Shown here: one piece after another, positions 16,302 through 25,210 of the stretch
How positions within the stretch are numbered: position 1 is the first letter of the stretch
How the letters are laid out: each line of letters begins with the position of its first letter
Assembly (NCBI GenBank): GCA_016213505.1
Contig: JACRAF010000016.1
Coordinates: forward strand, 1 to 64,000
Origin: Devosia nanyangense
Lineage (GTDB): Bacteria; Pseudomonadota; Alphaproteobacteria; Rhizobiales; Devosiaceae
Reading direction: 5' to 3'
DNA: 64,000 nt
Translations under genes and position numbers: made by a program
The notes under the pieces: model-generated
The model's database searches: none
What the model was told of the DNA's origin: nothing
The model's input: the letters and a program-made list of their open reading frames with translations, nothing else

Positions 16302-17242
16302 CGTGCGAGCCTCCCGCGCCAGTGGTTGAAGACGACGGTGATGCCGATGGCGAGCGTGCTCAGCAGCACGCACAGCACCGCGGCGAGGCCGTGGTCCTGC
16401 ATCGAGAACGCCAGTCTATAGATGTAGGTGGTGATGAGTTCGCTCTGGTAGAACGGGCCGCCATTGGTCATCACGAACACCGTGGCGAAACCTTTGAGCC
16501 CGTTGATCATGGCCAGCGAGACGACGAAGGTCATCACTTCGGCGAGACCGGGCAGGGTGACGTACCAGAGCTGTTGCCAGCCATTGGCGCCGTCGATCTC
16601 GGCCGCCTCGTAGAGCGAGTGGTCGATGTTCTGCAGCCCGGCGATGAACAGCAGCATGTAGAGCCCAAACCCCTGCCACGAGCTCGCGACATTCACCGAG
16701 AACAGCACGAGCAGCGGGTCGCTGAGCCAGCCCTGCGACAGCGCGCCGAGCCCCAGCCGATCCAACGCCGTGTTCAGCAGCCCGTAGAACGGATCGTAGA
16801 TATTGGCCCAGATCACCCCCACCACGGCCAGCGACACCAGGTGCGGCAGGAAGAACGCCGTGCGGAAGACCACTCGCGTCAGCCGCAGCCTGCTGACCGC
16901 CAGGGCGAGGATCAGTCCCAGTCCTCCGGCCATGAGCAGATGCCCGAGCAGCCACTGGAACGTGTGCACGAGGCTCTGCCAGACGATCGGATCGGCCGCC
17001 GCGCGACCGTAGTTGCTGAGGCCGACGAAGCTCGCGCTGGTGTTGAGCCCGCGGGAGTCGGTGAAGCTCAGCCAGAAGGTGAGGAAGATCGGGAGGAGAC
17101 TGAACAGGGCGTAGATCGCGAGGGCAGGGAGCAACAGGGGGATCGCCGAGGTGAGGGCCTCGCGGCCGGCGCGGCGCGCTCGATGCGCTACCTTCGGCCG
17201 GGCAATGCCGCGGCGTGCTGCAGTGGTTAGTCTGGTCGCCAT
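16298..17242 (-). CDS. Carbohydrate ABC transporter permease (MalF-like)
   Basis: A 314-residue permease with six predicted helices ('LLLPALAIYALFSLLPIFLTFWLSF' first). It has the EAA loop 'YEAAEIDGANGWQQLWYVTLPGLAEVMTF' and the family's 'NGGPFYQSELITTYIYRLAF' near the end. It forms the heterodimeric channel with the following MalG-like gene. The start is set at 17242 (MATRLTTAARR) because upstream in-frame codons belong to a palindromic repeat and the 3' end of the binding-protein spacer. The ribosome site is weak (GAGAG 10-14 bases upstream). Confidence 0.9.
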   Translation of the reverse strand: MATRLTTAARRGIARPKVAHRARRAGREALTSAIPLLLPALAIYALFSLLPIFLTFWLSFTDSRGLNTSASFVGLSNYGRAAADPIVWQSLVHTFQWLLGHLLMAGGLGLILALAVSRLRLTRVVFRTAFFLPHLVSLAVVGVIWANIYDPFYGLLNTALDRLGLGALSQGWLSDPLLVLFSVNVASSWQGFGLYMLLFIAGLQNIDHSLYEAAEIDGANGWQQLWYVTLPGLAEVMTFVVSLAMINGLKGFATVFVMTNGGPFYQSELITTYIYRLAFSMQDHGLAAVLCVLLSTLAIGITVVFNHWRGRLAR

Positions 17243-17265
17243 TGGGCACGAACTCTCAGTCGGCG

Positions 17266-17295
17266 TGCCCTCTCCCGCAAGGGGAGAAGGCACCG
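17266..17295. repeat. Intra-operon hairpin between binding-protein and permease genes
   Basis: GTGCCCTCTCCC-GCAA-GGGGAGAAGGCAC folds into a long, nearly perfect stem without a T-run. It lies in the 77-base gap between the binding-protein gene and the MalF-like gene on the minus strand. Such stems commonly protect the upstream mRNA from 3' decay and give more binding protein than permease. It is also a member of the palindromic repeat family found at 147, 5284 and 44575. Confidence 0.6.
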
Positions 17296-17319
17296 GCCGA
17301 TACGCTGCGGTTTGGCAGC

Positions 17320-18576
17320 CTATTTCACTTCCGCCATCTTGGCCTCAATCTGCGCCATGGCGTCCTCGCCACTGATCTGGGCGCTGATGATGCCCTGGAT
17401 CACCTGGAAGTAGGTGTCGACGACGCTGGCGGGCAGATAGACGCTCGGATTGTATCCGACGCCAGCGGCCGCGGCCGCGAAGATGTCGCCGAGGATCGCC
17501 GTGGGCGGGTTAACGCCGTCGAGGGCGCGCGGATAGATCATGGTGCTCGCGGCGTTCTCGGCCCGCTTCTTCATCACCGCGTCGGAGAGAATGAAGTCGA
17601 TCCACTTCATCGCCAGCTCGGGTTGCTTCGAATTGGCCGGCACCAGCCAGCTCCAGCCGACGCCACCGGTTGGCTTGCCGGGCCCGAGGTCGGACGGCAT
17701 CGGCGCGTAGCCGGCATTGGCGAGGTCGTATTCGGCCTTGCGGGCATTGGCGGTGAACCACGGGCCGGCGACGAACAGCGCCGCGCGCTTGTTGAACCAC
17801 AGCCGGGCCGCGCCATCGAGATCGAGCGCCGCCATTTCCTTGTCGATATAGCCCTTGTCGACCAGCTCGCGCAGCCGCACCGCGCCGCCCACCATCGAGG
17901 GGTCGGTCCAGCTGAGTTCGCCCGAAACCGCCTTGCCCACTGCTTCGCTGCCGCTTGCCGATTGCAGCATGTTGCCGAACAGATGTCCGGCGCTGCCGGC
18001 GGTCCGCGGCCCGATGGCGATCGGCATGATGCCCTTGTCCTTGATCTTGCCGAGGAGATCGAGGAACTCGGCATAGGTCGCTGGCATGGTCCAGCCGTTC
18101 GCGGCGAACATGTCCTTGTGGTACCAGACCCCGAGCGCATCGAGCCCGTCGGGCACTTCGTAGATTTCGCCGCCGCGCTGACGCTGCAACTCGGCATAGA
18201 GCCAGGGATAGATCTGCTTGTCCCAGCCGCGCTCGGCGTAGGCCGCGGTCAGGGGGGCAACGAGCTTGGCGTCGACCACCGTGGTCACCCGCGCGATGCC
18301 CGAATTGGTGAGGATCACGTCCGGCCCGGCATTGGACTGGATTGCCGATTGCACGGCGCCGTTCGAAATCGTGCCGGTGGGCGGCATGAACTCGACCGTC
18401 ACACCGGGGTTGGCCGCCTCGAAATCGGCCTTCAGCCCGTTCCAGAGTTCGGCGATGAGCGGCTCGGTGATCTGCTCCGGGCCCCACATGACGAGCGTCT
18501 GAGCCTGAGCTCCGCTCGCCAATCCGGCGGTCGCAAGCACTGCGGCGGCCGATGCCAATAGGGTTCGTCTCAACAT
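17320..18576 (-). CDS. Sugar ABC transporter substrate-binding protein
   Basis: A 418-residue periplasmic protein with a cleavable signal peptide (about 1-25, ending GAQAQ). The mature part starts 'LVMWGPEQITEPLIAELWNGL' and contains 'ALGVWYHKDMFAANGWTMPATYAEFLDLL', the hinge region of family 1 (MalE/UgpB-like) binding proteins. A strong ribosome site (GAGGAGGACC) precedes the ATG. It is the first transporter gene after the GntR regulator and is followed by a hairpin and the two permeases. The ligand is probably an oligosaccharide or sugar derivative, not readable from sequence. Confidence 0.93.
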   Translation of the reverse strand: MLRRTLLASAAAVLATAGLASGAQAQTLVMWGPEQITEPLIAELWNGLKADFEAANPGVTVEFMPPTGTISNGAVQSAIQSNAGPDVILTNSGIARVTTVVDAKLVAPLTAAYAERGWDKQIYPWLYAELQRQRGGEIYEVPDGLDALGVWYHKDMFAANGWTMPATYAEFLDLLGKIKDKGIMPIAIGPRTAGSAGHLFGNMLQSASGSEAVGKAVSGELSWTDPSMVGGAVRLRELVDKGYIDKEMAALDLDGAARLWFNKRAALFVAGPWFTANARKAEYDLANAGYAPMPSDLGPGKPTGGVGWSWLVPANSKQPELAMKWIDFILSDAVMKKRAENAASTMIYPRALDGVNPPTAILGDIFAAAAAGVGYNPSVYLPASVVDTYFQVIQGIISAQISGEDAMAQIEAKMAEVK

Positions 18577-18650
18577 GGTGGTCCTCCTCTGATTAGGTGC
18601 CGGTTCACCGGCATCGTCGTTTGCTGCGGGCAGGGCCCGCTGGTGGTGGC

Positions 18651-19319
18651 CTATCGTCTGGCCGGTTTGGGTTCCTCGAACCGTGCCAGCACGGTGCGCT
18701 GAACGTCGGAAATGTGGGCGTGCATCAGCGCCACGGCGGCCTTGATGTCGCGCCGGCGGAAGGCGGCGAGGATGTCGTCGCGCTCGCGCGCCGCATCCTC
18801 GGCAAAGGTGTGGCTCTCGTTGGCGATGGTGCGGCCGATCTGGATCTGCAGCGCCAGCCGGCTCAGCGTTTCGATCAGCGCCGCGTTGCCCGAGAGCTCC
18901 GCGATGGTCTCGTGGAATTCGCGGTCGGCCAGGCCGTAAGCGGTCATGTCGTCGCGCTTCAGCGCGGCGACGGTCTCATCGAGAATCCGTTCAAAATTGG
19001 CGATGTGCCGATCGCTCATCTGCGGCACCGCGAGTTCGACCGCGAAGCACTCGAGGGTCTTCCTGAGTTCGTAGAGATCCTCGGTCTCCTTGCGCGAAAA
19101 GCTGCGTACGAAGAAGCCGCGATACGGCTTGATCTCGATCAGGCCCTCTTTGCTCAGCGTTCCGAGCGCCTCGCGGAACGGCGTGCGGCTCACCGTGAGT
19201 TTCTCGGTGAGCGCCTTCTCGTCGAGCGGCGCGCCCGACGGCAGCTCACCCGAGACGATCATCCTGACGATCTCCTCGTAGATGCGTTCGCGCAGCGTCA
19301 GATGGCGTGGGGCGTTCAT
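18651..19319 (-). CDS. GntR-family regulator with FCD ligand domain
   Basis: A 222-residue regulator. Residues about 8-72 form the GntR winged helix ('LRERIYEEIVRMIVSGELPSGAPLDEKALTEKLTVSRTPFREAL'); the rest is the helical FCD domain with metal/ligand residues in 'DREFHETIAEL' and 'EDAARERDDILAAFRRRD...HAHI'. The start at 19319 (MNAPRHL) is preferred because CGGAGC lies upstream; an ATG at 19352 would add 11 residues but has no ribosome site. It lies 74 bases upstream of the binding-protein gene and divergent from the Tm-1-like gene, and so probably controls both directions via 19354-19414. Confidence 0.9.
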   Translation of the reverse strand: MNAPRHLTLRERIYEEIVRMIVSGELPSGAPLDEKALTEKLTVSRTPFREALGTLSKEGLIEIKPYRGFFVRSFSRKETEDLYELRKTLECFAVELAVPQMSDRHIANFERILDETVAALKRDDMTAYGLADREFHETIAELSGNAALIETLSRLALQIQIGRTIANESHTFAEDAARERDDILAAFRRRDIKAAVALMHAHISDVQRTVLARFEEPKPARR

Positions 19320-19353
19320 TGGGGCTCCGTGCGGCCTCTCGTCGATGGCCATA

Positions 19354-19414
19354 TGTATGCAATTCTCGAATAGATATACAATATGAAAAATGCACGTTAT
19401 GCCTATTGCATACG
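19354..19414. promoter_or_regulatory. Candidate GntR/FCD operator region
   Basis: Three related half-sites lie in an AT-rich stretch between the divergent genes: TATGCAAT (19356-19363), TATACAAT (19375-19382) and ATTGCATA (19405-19412). The first and third form an inverted repeat. FCD regulators typically bind TTGTATACAA-like palindromes. The region is clearly lower in GC than its surroundings, as expected for back-to-back promoters. Confidence 0.45.
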
Positions 19415-19470
19415 AATGGGCGACGCAAAATCGTCTAGGAAGGCCGGAAACAGCCGGAAAGGGGAGGAAG

Positions 19471-20664
19471 ATGGCCAAGGTGTATGTGGTCGGCACGATG
19501 GACACCAAAGGTCCGGAGCTGCGCTACGCGGCCGATCGCGTCCGCGCGGCGGGAGCCGAAGCGGTGCTGGTCGACGTGGGAACGCAGGGCGCCGGGCAGG
19601 GCGCCGACATTGCCGCCGCGGCGGTCGCGGCGCATCATCCTGACGGGGTCGGTGCAGTGCTCGGCCTCACCGATCGCGGCAAGGCGGTCTCCGCCATGGC
19701 CAAGGCGCTGACTGGCTATCTCGTGAGCTGCACCGACATCGGCGCTGTGCTCGGCCTCGGCGGCACGGGCAACACAGCGCTGGTGACCGAAGCGATGCGC
19801 GCCCTGCCGATCGGGGTGCCCAAGCTGATGGTTTCGACCGTCGCCTCTGGCAACACCGCGCCCTATGTCGGGCCGAACGACCTCACCATGATGTACTCGG
19901 TAGTCGACGTGGCCGGGCTCAACGCCATCTCGCGCAAGGTCATCGGCAACGCGGCACATGCCGCGGCCGGCATGGCGCTCAACGCCATACCCGCCTCGGG
20001 CGCCGACAGACCGGGCCTGGGCATGACCATGTTCGGGGTCACCACGGCTTGCGTCACCACGGTGCGCGAGGCAATGGAAGCGACCCATGAGGTCTACACC
20101 TTCCACGCCACCGGCACCGGTGGCCAATCGATGGAGAAGCTGGCGGACTCAGGTCTCGTCGCCGGCCTCATCGACGTCACCACCACCGAAGTCCCCGACC
20201 TCATCGTCGGCGGCGTCTTTCCGGCGACCGAGGACCGCTTCGGCTCCGTCATCCGCACCAGGCTGCCCTATGTGGGCTCGGTCGGCGCCTGCGACATGGT
20301 CAATTTCGGCGCCAAGGAGACGGTCCCGGCCCAGTTCCGCGACCGCAAGCTGCATGTCCACAACGCTCAGGTCACCCTGATGCGGACGACGCCTGAGGAA
20401 AATCGCCGCGTCGGCGCGTTCATCGTCAGCCGGCTCAACCGCATGGAGGGGCCGGTGCAGTTCCTGTTGCCGCTGCGCGGCGTCTCGGCCATCGATGCGC
20501 CGGGTCAGCCCTTCGACGATCCGGAGGCCGACGCCGCACTGTTCGAGGCCATCCGTTCGGGCTGGGAGAGCGCACCCAACCGCCATCTCGTCGAACTCGA
20601 TCTCCACATCAACGACCCGGCCTTCGCGGCCGCGCTCGTCGCCAGTTTCCGCGCCATTGCTTGA
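19471..20664 (+). CDS. Tm-1-like ATP-binding domain protein (UPF0261)
   Basis: A 397-residue protein of the UPF0261/Tm-1-like family: '[25 protein letters not shown]' at the start, the glycine-rich '[38 protein letters not shown]' and '[15 protein letters not shown]' in the middle, and '[14 protein letters not shown]' later. The family binds ATP; in bacteria its reaction is unknown. In the tomato antiviral protein Tm-1 this domain is joined to the domain encoded by the next gene. The GGGGAGGAAG site fixes the start at 19471. It is divergent from the GntR gene and seven bases from its partner. Confidence 0.9.
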   Translation: MAKVYVVGTMDTKGPELRYAADRVRAAGAEAVLVDVGTQGAGQGADIAAAAVAAHHPDGVGAVLGLTDRGKAVSAMAKALTGYLVSCTDIGAVLGLGGTGNTALVTEAMRALPIGVPKLMVSTVASGNTAPYVGPNDLTMMYSVVDVAGLNAISRKVIGNAAHAAAGMALNAIPASGADRPGLGMTMFGVTTACVTTVREAMEATHEVYTFHATGTGGQSMEKLADSGLVAGLIDVTTTEVPDLIVGGVFPATEDRFGSVIRTRLPYVGSVGACDMVNFGAKETVPAQFRDRKLHVHNAQVTLMRTTPEENRRVGAFIVSRLNRMEGPVQFLLPLRGVSAIDAPGQPFDDPEADAALFEAIRSGWESAPNRHLVELDLHINDPAFAAALVASFRAIA

Positions 20665-20671
20665 GGTTCAC

Positions 20672-21490
20672 ATGACCCGTTCCGAAATCCTCGCCCGCCT
20701 GCGGTCCAAGATCGCCGCCGGCCAACCCATCATCGGCGGTGGCGCCGGCACGGGGCTCTCCGCCAAGGCCGAAGAGGCCGGCGGCATCGACCTCATCGTG
20801 ATCTACAATTCGGGCCGCTACCGGATGGCCGGCCGCGGATCGCTCGCCGGGCTCCTGGCCTATGGCAATGCCAACGACATCGTCGTCGACATGGGGCGCG
20901 AGGTGCTGCCGGTGGTCAGGCACACGCCGGTCATCGCCGGCGTCAACGGCACCGATCCGTTCATGCTGCCCGACCACTTCCTTGATCAACTCAAGTCCCT
21001 CGGCTTCGCCGGGGTGCAGAACTTCCCCACCGTCGGTCTCATCGATGGCCTGTTCCGCGCCAATCTCGAAGAGACCGGCATGGGCTTCGGGCTCGAGGTC
21101 GAAATGATCGCCCGCGCCGCCAAAAAGGACATGCTGACGACGCCCTATGTCTTCAGCTCGGCCGATGCCGTCGCCATGGCGAAGGCCGGGGCGGACATCA
21201 TCGTCTGCCACCTCGGCCTCACCACCGGCGGCTCGATCGGCGCGGAGACGGCGCTGACCCTCGACGACTGCATCGCAAGGATCGACGAATGGTCGGCCGC
21301 CGCCCTGGCAGTCCGCGACGACATCATCATTCTCTGCCACGGCGGCCCGATCGCCATGCCTGCCGACGCGGCACACATCCTCGCCCACACCCGAACCTGC
21401 CACGGCTTCTACGGGGCGAGCTCGATGGAGCGTCTGCCCACCGAACGGGCCATCGCCGACCAGGTGGCCGCGTTCAGATCGATACGATAG
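20672..21490 (+). CDS. Phosphoenolpyruvate hydrolase-family TIM-barrel protein
   Basis: A 272-residue protein of the PEP_hydrolase/TIM-barrel-like family. Conserved parts include '[44 protein letters not shown]', '[16 protein letters not shown]' and '[12 protein letters not shown]'. Despite the family name the in vivo reaction is not settled; the fold resembles isocitrate-lyase or aldolase-like barrels. A GAGG site lies before the ATG, and the gene follows the Tm-1-like gene by seven bases, the usual pairing. It probably handles a phosphorylated or carboxylated intermediate of the imported compound. Confidence 0.88.
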   Translation: MTRSEILARLRSKIAAGQPIIGGGAGTGLSAKAEEAGGIDLIVIYNSGRYRMAGRGSLAGLLAYGNANDIVVDMGREVLPVVRHTPVIAGVNGTDPFMLPDHFLDQLKSLGFAGVQNFPTVGLIDGLFRANLEETGMGFGLEVEMIARAAKKDMLTTPYVFSSADAVAMAKAGADIIVCHLGLTTGGSIGAETALTLDDCIARIDEWSAAALAVRDDIIILCHGGPIAMPADAAHILAHTRTCHGFYGASSMERLPTERAIADQVAAFRSIR

Positions 21491-21569
21491 CCTTTAGGTG
21501 GACGTGCAGGCCGCTTCTCTGTAGCGACTTGCGTCGTATCGTGACGCCGAACGGAGTGCACACGGAACC

Positions 21570-22592
21570 GTGCAACGCATTGAAACCACAGAAAAAGCCA
21601 TCGTAGATCGCGCGCGCCGCTTCTCCGTGGCCCCGATGATGGATTGGACCGATAGGCATTGCCGGTTCTTCCATCGGCTGCTGACGCGCCGGGCGCTGCT
21701 GTTCACCGAAATGGTCACCAGCCCGGCGGTGATCCACGGCGATCGCGAACGGCTGCTCGGCTTCAGTGCCGGCGAGCATCCGGTCGCCGTGCAGCTCGGC
21801 GGGTCCGATCCGGCCGAGCTGGCCGAGGCCACCCGCATCGCCACCGCCTTCGGCTATGACGAGGTCAACCTCAATGTCGGCTGCCCGTCCGACCGGGTGC
21901 AGTCCGGCCGCTTCGGCGCTTGTCTCATGGCCGAGCCGGAATTGGTCGCCGAAAGCGTGCGCACCATGAAGGCGGCGACCGAACTGCCGGTGACCGTCAA
22001 GTGCCGCATCGGCATCGACGACCAGGACACCGAGCAAAGCCTCGACCGCTTCGCCGACCTGATGGTCGCGGCGGGCGCCGACCATCTCTACGTCCATGCG
22101 CGAAAAGCCTGGCTCAAGGGGTTGTCGCCGAAGGAGAATCGGACGGTGCCACCGCTCGACTACCCGCGCGTTTATCGGCTGGCGGCACGGCTCGCGCCGT
22201 TCCCCGTCTCGATCAATGGCGGAATCGAGACGCTGGCGGATGCCGAGGAACACCTGAAGCACGTTTCGGGCGCCATGCTGGGGCGCGCCGCCTATCACGA
22301 GCCGATGATGCTGGCCGAGATCGACCACCGCTGCTTCGGCGAGCCGGCGCGGGCTGTCGAGATCGGCGACATCATGCGCGCCATGGCGGATTACGCCGAG
22401 GGCGAGTTGGCGCATGGCGCGCGGCTCAACCAGATCACCCGCCACATGCTCGGCCTCGCCAACGGGCGGCGCGGCGCGCGGCTGTTCCGGCAGATCCTCA
22501 GCGTCGATGCGGCCAAGCGCGGCGCCGGACCTGAGGTGCTGCGGCGGGCGCTGGCGGCGCTCGAAGACGCGCCGGTGCTCGAGACCGCCTGA
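21570..22592 (+). CDS. dusA: tRNA-dihydrouridine synthase A
   Basis: A 340-residue FMN enzyme that reduces uridine 20/20a in the tRNA D-loop with NADPH. It shows the DusA-specific opening 'FSVAPMMDWTDRHCRFFHRLLTRRALLFTEMV' and the catalytic Cys in 'NLNVGCPSDRVQSG'. Also present are the FMN-phosphate segment 'SINGGIETLADAEEHL' and the DusA insert 'DHLYVHARKAWLKGLSPKENR'. The first codon is GTG at 21570 after ACGGAACC; this start is tentative. It is a single gene, convergent with the deaminase operon, one base apart. Confidence 0.95.
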   Translation: MQRIETTEKAIVDRARRFSVAPMMDWTDRHCRFFHRLLTRRALLFTEMVTSPAVIHGDRERLLGFSAGEHPVAVQLGGSDPAELAEATRIATAFGYDEVNLNVGCPSDRVQSGRFGACLMAEPELVAESVRTMKAATELPVTVKCRIGIDDQDTEQSLDRFADLMVAAGADHLYVHARKAWLKGLSPKENRTVPPLDYPRVYRLAARLAPFPVSINGGIETLADAEEHLKHVSGAMLGRAAYHEPMMLAEIDHRCFGEPARAVEIGDIMRAMADYAEGELAHGARLNQITRHMLGLANGRRGARLFRQILSVDAAKRGAGPEVLRRALAALEDAPVLETA

Positions 22593-22593
22593 G

Positions 22594-23082
22594 CTACTTG
22601 TCCTTCCAGAAATCCGCCTGCAGCTGTGCCGCTTCCTCGGCGAGGAGGGGGCCGACCAACTCCGTGTGCCGCTGGCCGGCCTCGAACACGATGTGGCAGG
22701 GCAGATCGAGTGTCGGGTTCTCCTCGTGCGCGCCGGTCTGCGCCTTGAGGTCGCGCTCGGTCTGGCCGAATACCACGCGGCCGATCCCGGCCCAGTAGAT
22801 GGCGCCCGAGCACATCGCGCAGGGCTCGGCGGAGGTATACAGCGTACACTCCTGCAACTGCTCGAGGCTCAGGTTCTTCGCCGCCCACGAGGCCAGCAGC
22901 TTTTCCGCGTGCGCGGTGCGGTCGCCGCCCTCGGAGGTGTAGCCGTTGCCCTGTTCGCGCAGCACCTTGCCGGACTTGTCGGCGAGGACCGAGCCGAAGG
23001 GATGGTCGCCTCCCTCACGGGCTCGCGCGGCAATCCTGAAGGACTCCCTCAGCAGGCGCTCGTCGTAATCTCGTTGTGGCAT
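22594..23082 (-). CDS. Nucleoside/guanine deaminase (CMP/dCMP-type zinc fold)
   Basis: A 162-residue zinc deaminase. The catalytic motif is 'AHAEKLL' (zinc His and proton-shuttle Glu) with the two zinc Cys in 'PCAMCSGAIYWAG'. The flanking 'GRVVFGQTERDLKAQTG' and C-terminal 'FEAGQRHTELVGPLLAEEA' resemble guanine deaminase or cytosine/adenosine-type enzymes rather than TadA. The ATG at 23082 has GGAAAGCG upstream. It is last of a minus-strand trio with cobS and an aspartic protease, 52 bases after the latter; a functional link is not obvious. Confidence 0.88.
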   Translation of the reverse strand: MPQRDYDERLLRESFRIAARAREGGDHPFGSVLADKSGKVLREQGNGYTSEGGDRTAHAEKLLASWAAKNLSLEQLQECTLYTSAEPCAMCSGAIYWAGIGRVVFGQTERDLKAQTGAHEENPTLDLPCHIVFEAGQRHTELVGPLLAEEAAQLQADFWKDK

Positions 23083-23134
23083 GACGCTTTCCGGCTTGGT
23101 GTGGCAAGGACTATGCACCGGCCGGCCCGGCTTG

Positions 23135-23821
23135 TCAGTCGGTAAGCTCCAGCCGGTTGCCGGCGACGCTGTAGCCGCTCAGCGTCTCGAGGAAACTCAT
23201 GCCGAGGAGGCTCCCGTCGAGCGCCTCGCGCTCGGCGACGAAGGCGCGGACACGGCCGCGGGAAATGCCGCCGACCTCGATGCTGTCGAGCACCACCAGC
23301 GCGGCGCGGCCGGTGCCGTTGGCGGTGGTCACCGGCATGGTGAAGCTCAGATTGGCGACGTCGATCCCGGCCTTCTTCGCGTCGGAGTAGGACAGCACGA
23401 CCGCGCTCGCACCGGTGTCGAACAGCAAGGGCATGGGCGCTCCGTTGATCGATGCGGCGACGAGGAAATGCCCGTCCATGCCGCGCCGGAAGCTCGCGGT
23501 ACCGTTGCGGGAGTCGACGATGGCGGAGGTCGGCGACAGCTCGCCGAAGACGCGGGCGGCGACGCCCTTGAGGTCCTCGCGATAGGTGTAGCCGACCACC
23601 GAGATGGCAAAAACGGCCAGCCAGACCCCGATATTGGCGGCGATGGCGGAAAACCGCTGGCGGCGCGAGAAGGCACCCGCCGCGAAGATGATGGCGAGCA
23701 GCACCAGCGGGATCAGCTGCACGAACTGTGTCTGGGTGAGCCCGAGCCACGCTCCGGCATCGGCGCTCACGAGGAGCCCGATCCCGACCGCCACCAGCAA
23801 TGCAACACCAACGAAGAGCAC
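23135..23821 (-). CDS. Membrane-anchored retropepsin-like aspartic protease (TIGR02281 type)
   Basis: A 228-residue protein with three N-terminal membrane segments (about 1-20, 34-52 and 60-79) and a C-terminal clan AA protease domain facing the periplasm. The catalytic motif is 'LLFDTGASAVVLS' (D-T-G) and the second conserved stretch is 'GSLLGMSFLETLSGYSVAGNRLEL'. The family is widespread in alphaproteobacteria with little known about substrates. Its first codon is GTG at 23821 after CGGAGAATTC, 14 bases downstream of cobS on the same strand. Confidence 0.88.
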   Translation of the reverse strand: MLFVGVALLVAVGIGLLVSADAGAWLGLTQTQFVQLIPLVLLAIIFAAGAFSRRQRFSAIAANIGVWLAVFAISVVGYTYREDLKGVAARVFGELSPTSAIVDSRNGTASFRRGMDGHFLVAASINGAPMPLLFDTGASAVVLSYSDAKKAGIDVANLSFTMPVTTANGTGRAALVVLDSIEVGGISRGRVRAFVAEREALDGSLLGMSFLETLSGYSVAGNRLELTD

Positions 23822-23835
23822 GCGGAATTCTCCGA

Positions 23836-24675
23836 CTACACGAAGATCATAAAGGCAGTCAGAGCGGCGATTTCAAGGAGCGCCTGCAGTGCGCCGATCA
23901 GATCGCCGGTCTGGCCGCCGATCAGCCGGCGGCAAAGCGTCACCCAGCCCCAGACCACCAGCACGCACAATCCGTAGGCTGCGATGAGCCCGAGCACGCC
24001 CACGGCGAAGCCGGCGAGCACGAAGCTCAGGACCACCGCGAAAACCGCGCCGACCCCGAAGGCCTGCCGCGTGACGGCGCCGGCGCTCGCCGCCGCGCCG
24101 CCGCTGCGCGCCGGGGGCAGGGCGAGGGTCAGCCACAGCGCGCCGGAGCGGGCCATCACCCCGGCCGCGAGCCAGATGCCGGCGGCCTCCAGCGGATTGG
24201 CGACCGAACCGACCGCGGCGATGCGCAGCCCGAGCAGCAGCACGATGGCGCTGACGCCGTAGGTGCCGTGGCGGCTGTCCTTCATGATCGCCAGCCGGTC
24301 CTCGATGGTCGCACCGCCGAAGAGGCCGTCCGCGGCATCGGCGATCGCGTCCTCCGCCATGGCGCCCGAAACGATCACCATCACGGCCACAGCCAGCGCC
24401 GCCGAGAACAGGTGCGGCGTGCCCAGCCATTCGAGCGCCAGCAGCACTGCGACCGGGCCGGCGCCGATGACGAGGCTGGTGAAGGGCAGCGCCAGCGCCA
24501 TCCGCGACAGGTTGGGACGAACGTGCTGGCGAGGACCGGTCGGCAGCCGGGAATAGAACCGGAGGCCCATCACCAGGTCGTCGCCGAGCCGCGTCTCGGC
24601 CGGCACCGGGCGGTTTTCGTTGGCGGGACGCGGCTCGGGGCCGCGCTGGGGACGGTCGTTCAATTGCATTTCCAT
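23836..24675 (-). CDS. cobS: Adenosylcobinamide-GDP ribazoletransferase
   Basis: A 279-residue membrane enzyme joining adenosylcobinamide-GDP to alpha-ribazole(-phosphate) in the last step of B12 assembly. Recognisable parts are 'DDLVMGLRFYSRLP', the metal/substrate motif 'AEDAIADAADGLFGG' and 'RLAIMKDSRHGTYG', with about six hydrophobic segments. It is divergent from the SRPBCC-cobT pair, which supplies the ribazole phosphate, and the 54-base space between is too short to hold a cobalamin riboswitch. Confidence 0.95.
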   Translation of the reverse strand: MEMQLNDRPQRGPEPRPANENRPVPAETRLGDDLVMGLRFYSRLPTGPRQHVRPNLSRMALALPFTSLVIGAGPVAVLLALEWLGTPHLFSAALAVAVMVIVSGAMAEDAIADAADGLFGGATIEDRLAIMKDSRHGTYGVSAIVLLLGLRIAAVGSVANPLEAAGIWLAAGVMARSGALWLTLALPPARSGGAAASAGAVTRQAFGVGAVFAVVLSFVLAGFAVGVLGLIAAYGLCVLVVWGWVTLCRRLIGGQTGDLIGALQALLEIAALTAFMIFV

Positions 24676-24729
24676 CGGCGTTGGCTATGAGTCCGACTTG
24701 TCCCACCAAGCGCCGGAGCAAGGCAAGCG

Positions 24730-25200
24730 TTGGCCGCGACCCGTTTCGAACTGATGAGCGAATGGCGGTTTGCAACGCCCATCGAGCGCATCTGGCGCGA
24801 ACTGACGACGCCCGACGACTGGCCCTCGTGGTGGCGCGCGGTCAAGAAGGTGGATCTGATCGCCCCGGGCGACCCCGACGGGCTGGGCGCGGTGCGGCGG
24901 TTCACCTGGGGCACGGCGCTGCCCTATACCCTGAGCTTCGAGATGACCGCGACACGGATCGAGCCGATGAGCGCGCTCGAGGGCCGGGCACGCGGCGAAC
25001 TCGATGGCGTCGGCCTGTGGACGCTGAGGCGCGAGGGCGAGGGGACTTACGTCCGCTACGACTGGACGGTCGATATCACCAAACGCTGGCAGGTGGCGCT
25101 GGCGCCGATCCTGCGGCCGGCGTTTGCCTGGAACCACAACGTGGTGATGGGGTGGGGCTATGAGGATCTGAAGACTCGCCTCATGAAGACCGCCCACTGA
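24730..25200 (+). CDS. SRPBCC-family (polyketide cyclase/dehydrase-like) protein
   Basis: A 156-residue helix-grip protein: 'MSEWRFATPIERIWRELTTPDDWPSWWRAVKKV' is the typical opening and 'YEDLKTRLMK' the closing helix. It should bind a hydrophobic ligand in the central cavity; no catalytic residues are evident. The first possible codon is a TTG at 24730 following GGAGCAAGG; an ATG at 24754 is the alternative. It ends ten bases before cobT and is probably co-transcribed with it, though a role in B12 synthesis is not established. Confidence 0.75.
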   Translation: MAATRFELMSEWRFATPIERIWRELTTPDDWPSWWRAVKKVDLIAPGDPDGLGAVRRFTWGTALPYTLSFEMTATRIEPMSALEGRARGELDGVGLWTLRREGEGTYVRYDWTVDITKRWQVALAPILRPAFAWNHNVVMGWGYEDLKTRLMKTAH

Positions 25201-25210
25201 GGCGATCCCT

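Noticed and set aside
24676..24729. Possible cobalamin riboswitch between cobS and the SRPBCC-cobT pair
   Set aside because: The gap is only 54 bases, too short for a cobalamin aptamer, and no B12-box-like sequence is present.
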